From contig CM043943.1 of the NCBI GenBank assembly GCA_014529385.2, positions 100,153,355 to 100,215,354 on the forward strand: a stretch of 62,000 nucleotides of DNA, written 5' to 3'. The notes below the pieces were generated by a model. That model had not been told where the DNA came from. It did no database searches and worked only from the letters and a program-made list of their open reading frames with translations. Positions 61,269-62,000 of this stretch are shown here, piece by piece; position 1 is the first letter of the stretch; every line of letters starts with the position of its first letter. Position numbers and translations under genes: made by a program. The DNA is from Adiantum capillus-veneris. Lineage: Eukaryota > Streptophyta > Polypodiopsida > Polypodiales > Pteridaceae.

Positions 61269-62000
61269 ATGGCAGCCGCAAAATCACCTACAAAGAAGAA
61301 GAGGATGACAATAAAAGACTACTTAGAAGAAGTAGAGCCATTTGTCATCCCAGAAGGAACCCTGAAGCCAACCAGCACATGGATTCAAGATGATTTGCTA
61401 GAGTCCAATGATTTGAAGATCTACCAAGGCGTGTTCAAAGATCCTAAAGGAAATGCGGTAGAGGTACCCATGATACCACGGGAGCTCAATGAATTTGTCA
61501 AAATCAAGATGGGAGATTACATGGAGAAGCTGGACCTCCATAACTACTTTGAAGCTTTGCCAACAGGGATTGACATAAAAAGCGTGTGGGAATTTGTAAC
61601 CACTATCAAAGAAGATGGAGTGGCCCGAGTCACTGATCTAAAAGGCAAGACAGATACCATGATTGTCATCATAGAGAGGGTGGTCAGCTGCACTTGACAT
61701 CTCCAGCAAGGGAGATAGTGTGACAAAGAGGAGAGATGAAGTGAAAGTCTATTCGTAAAAGAAGAACAACTACACAATTGAAGATATTGCAAACCCTAAA
61801 GTGGCTATCATGAGCCAGCTCTACAACCAATACTTCCACATGTGTACAAAGCGGCCACAAAAATACAGAATGCCACCTAGAGCAATTGCCACCACCTTCA
61901 CTTGGGCAATTCAAAAGAGCAAGCCTAATGTGATCAATTATACTGCTTACATCCATGACAAGCTGGTGAAGATGGGCAACAAAAATCCCACCTACAGTGT
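61269..62000 (+). pseudogene. Element B ORF3, N-terminal part, runs off the window
   Basis: Starts ATG in MAAAKSPTKKKRMTIKDYL and is open to 61697, where a small indel moves the frame (VVSCT* in place of VV..ALD). It continues in the other frame (VTKRRDEVKVYS, a stop at 61756, then YTIEDIANPKVAIMSQLYNQ, KMGNKNPTY). The codon that is TAG at 28950 in A is TGG here, so the start region of B shows the original reading. Confidence 0.8.

Larger units (their letters stand above)
45992..62000 (+). mobile_element. Element B: Ty3/gypsy element, sister of A, 3' end outside the window
   Basis: Aligns with element A from the LTR through ORF3 in the same order and orientation. It keeps parts that A has lost: the integrase GPF region, an intact DSG in protease 2, about 0.86 kb of spacer with two more palindromes, and an uninterrupted ORF3 start. 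It has its own damage: YMDD is YMDH, one zinc-module His is Asn, and there are many stops. The missing 3' LTR should lie about 4 kb past the window, by comparison with A. Confidence 0.9.

Overview
The window is nuclear DNA of a land plant with a repeat-rich genome. It contains spliced genes with GT-AG introns, long (CT)n/(GA)n microsatellites, and large Ty3/gypsy LTR retrotransposons with a tRNA-Asp-type primer binding site and an Athila/Tat-like protease and integrase. The species cannot be fixed from sequence alone. A seed-free vascular plant (fern or lycophyte) is my guess, not a demonstrated result. I see no ordinary metabolic gene, no rRNA and no tRNA.

Layout. 1-4.5 kb: a convergent pair of spliced genes. 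The left one is open at the window edge. The right one (minus strand, four exons) joins into an exact, uninterrupted 855-codon frame and looks like an RNase H-fold transposase-like protein. 4.6-7.25 kb: the 3' end of an old gypsy element, D (integrase, second protease, PPT, LTR). 7.25-9.2 kb: no gene, a MITE fragment and a CT microsatellite. 9.2-13.0 kb: a decayed multi-exon transposase-like gene, interrupted by an array of TATGCTAGTTAGCATA-type repeats that sits where an intron is expected. 13.0-38.4 kb: a nest. Minus-strand element C (two LTRs, gag, no pol) lies next to the transposase relic. Element A, a complete 18.6-kb plus-strand element with a 5-bp target duplication AAGTG, is inserted in C's gag. 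A small MITE is also inserted in C's gag. 39.0-41.9 kb: a second TGCTAGTTAGCA array containing an inverted repeat of about 0.7 kb. 41.9-44.8 kb: a decayed minus-strand gene with a 578-bp tandem duplication. 46.0 kb to the end: element B, a diverged sister of A that runs off the window.

Elements A and B share an unusual architecture. The order is LTR, PBS, long leader, gag (with an extra N-terminal domain, capsid and two zinc knuckles), protease 1, RT, RNase H, a duplicated HHCC zinc module, integrase core, a second complete retropepsin-like domain, a W-x-P-K-rich tail, an internal polypurine tract, a long non-coding spacer, and a large coiled-coil ORF3 before the 3' LTR. gag and pol appear to share one frame of about 3,100 codons. 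Every coding region carries stops or indels, so A and B are fossils.

The most striking signal is non-coding. A and B carry 14 copies of a 24-26-base palindrome with a CGCG core, in two clusters (5' leader and just before ORF3), at positions conserved between A and B. Element C carries a palindrome of unrelated arm sequence but the same design (9-10-base arms, CGCG-derived core) four to five times in its own leader. Most copies recur about every 265-305 bases, as if each marks one unit of a decayed tandem repeat. Each family also has partial copies in its LTRs. I regard this as the best candidate for an undescribed system, possibly RNA dimerisation/packaging or a protein-binding array.
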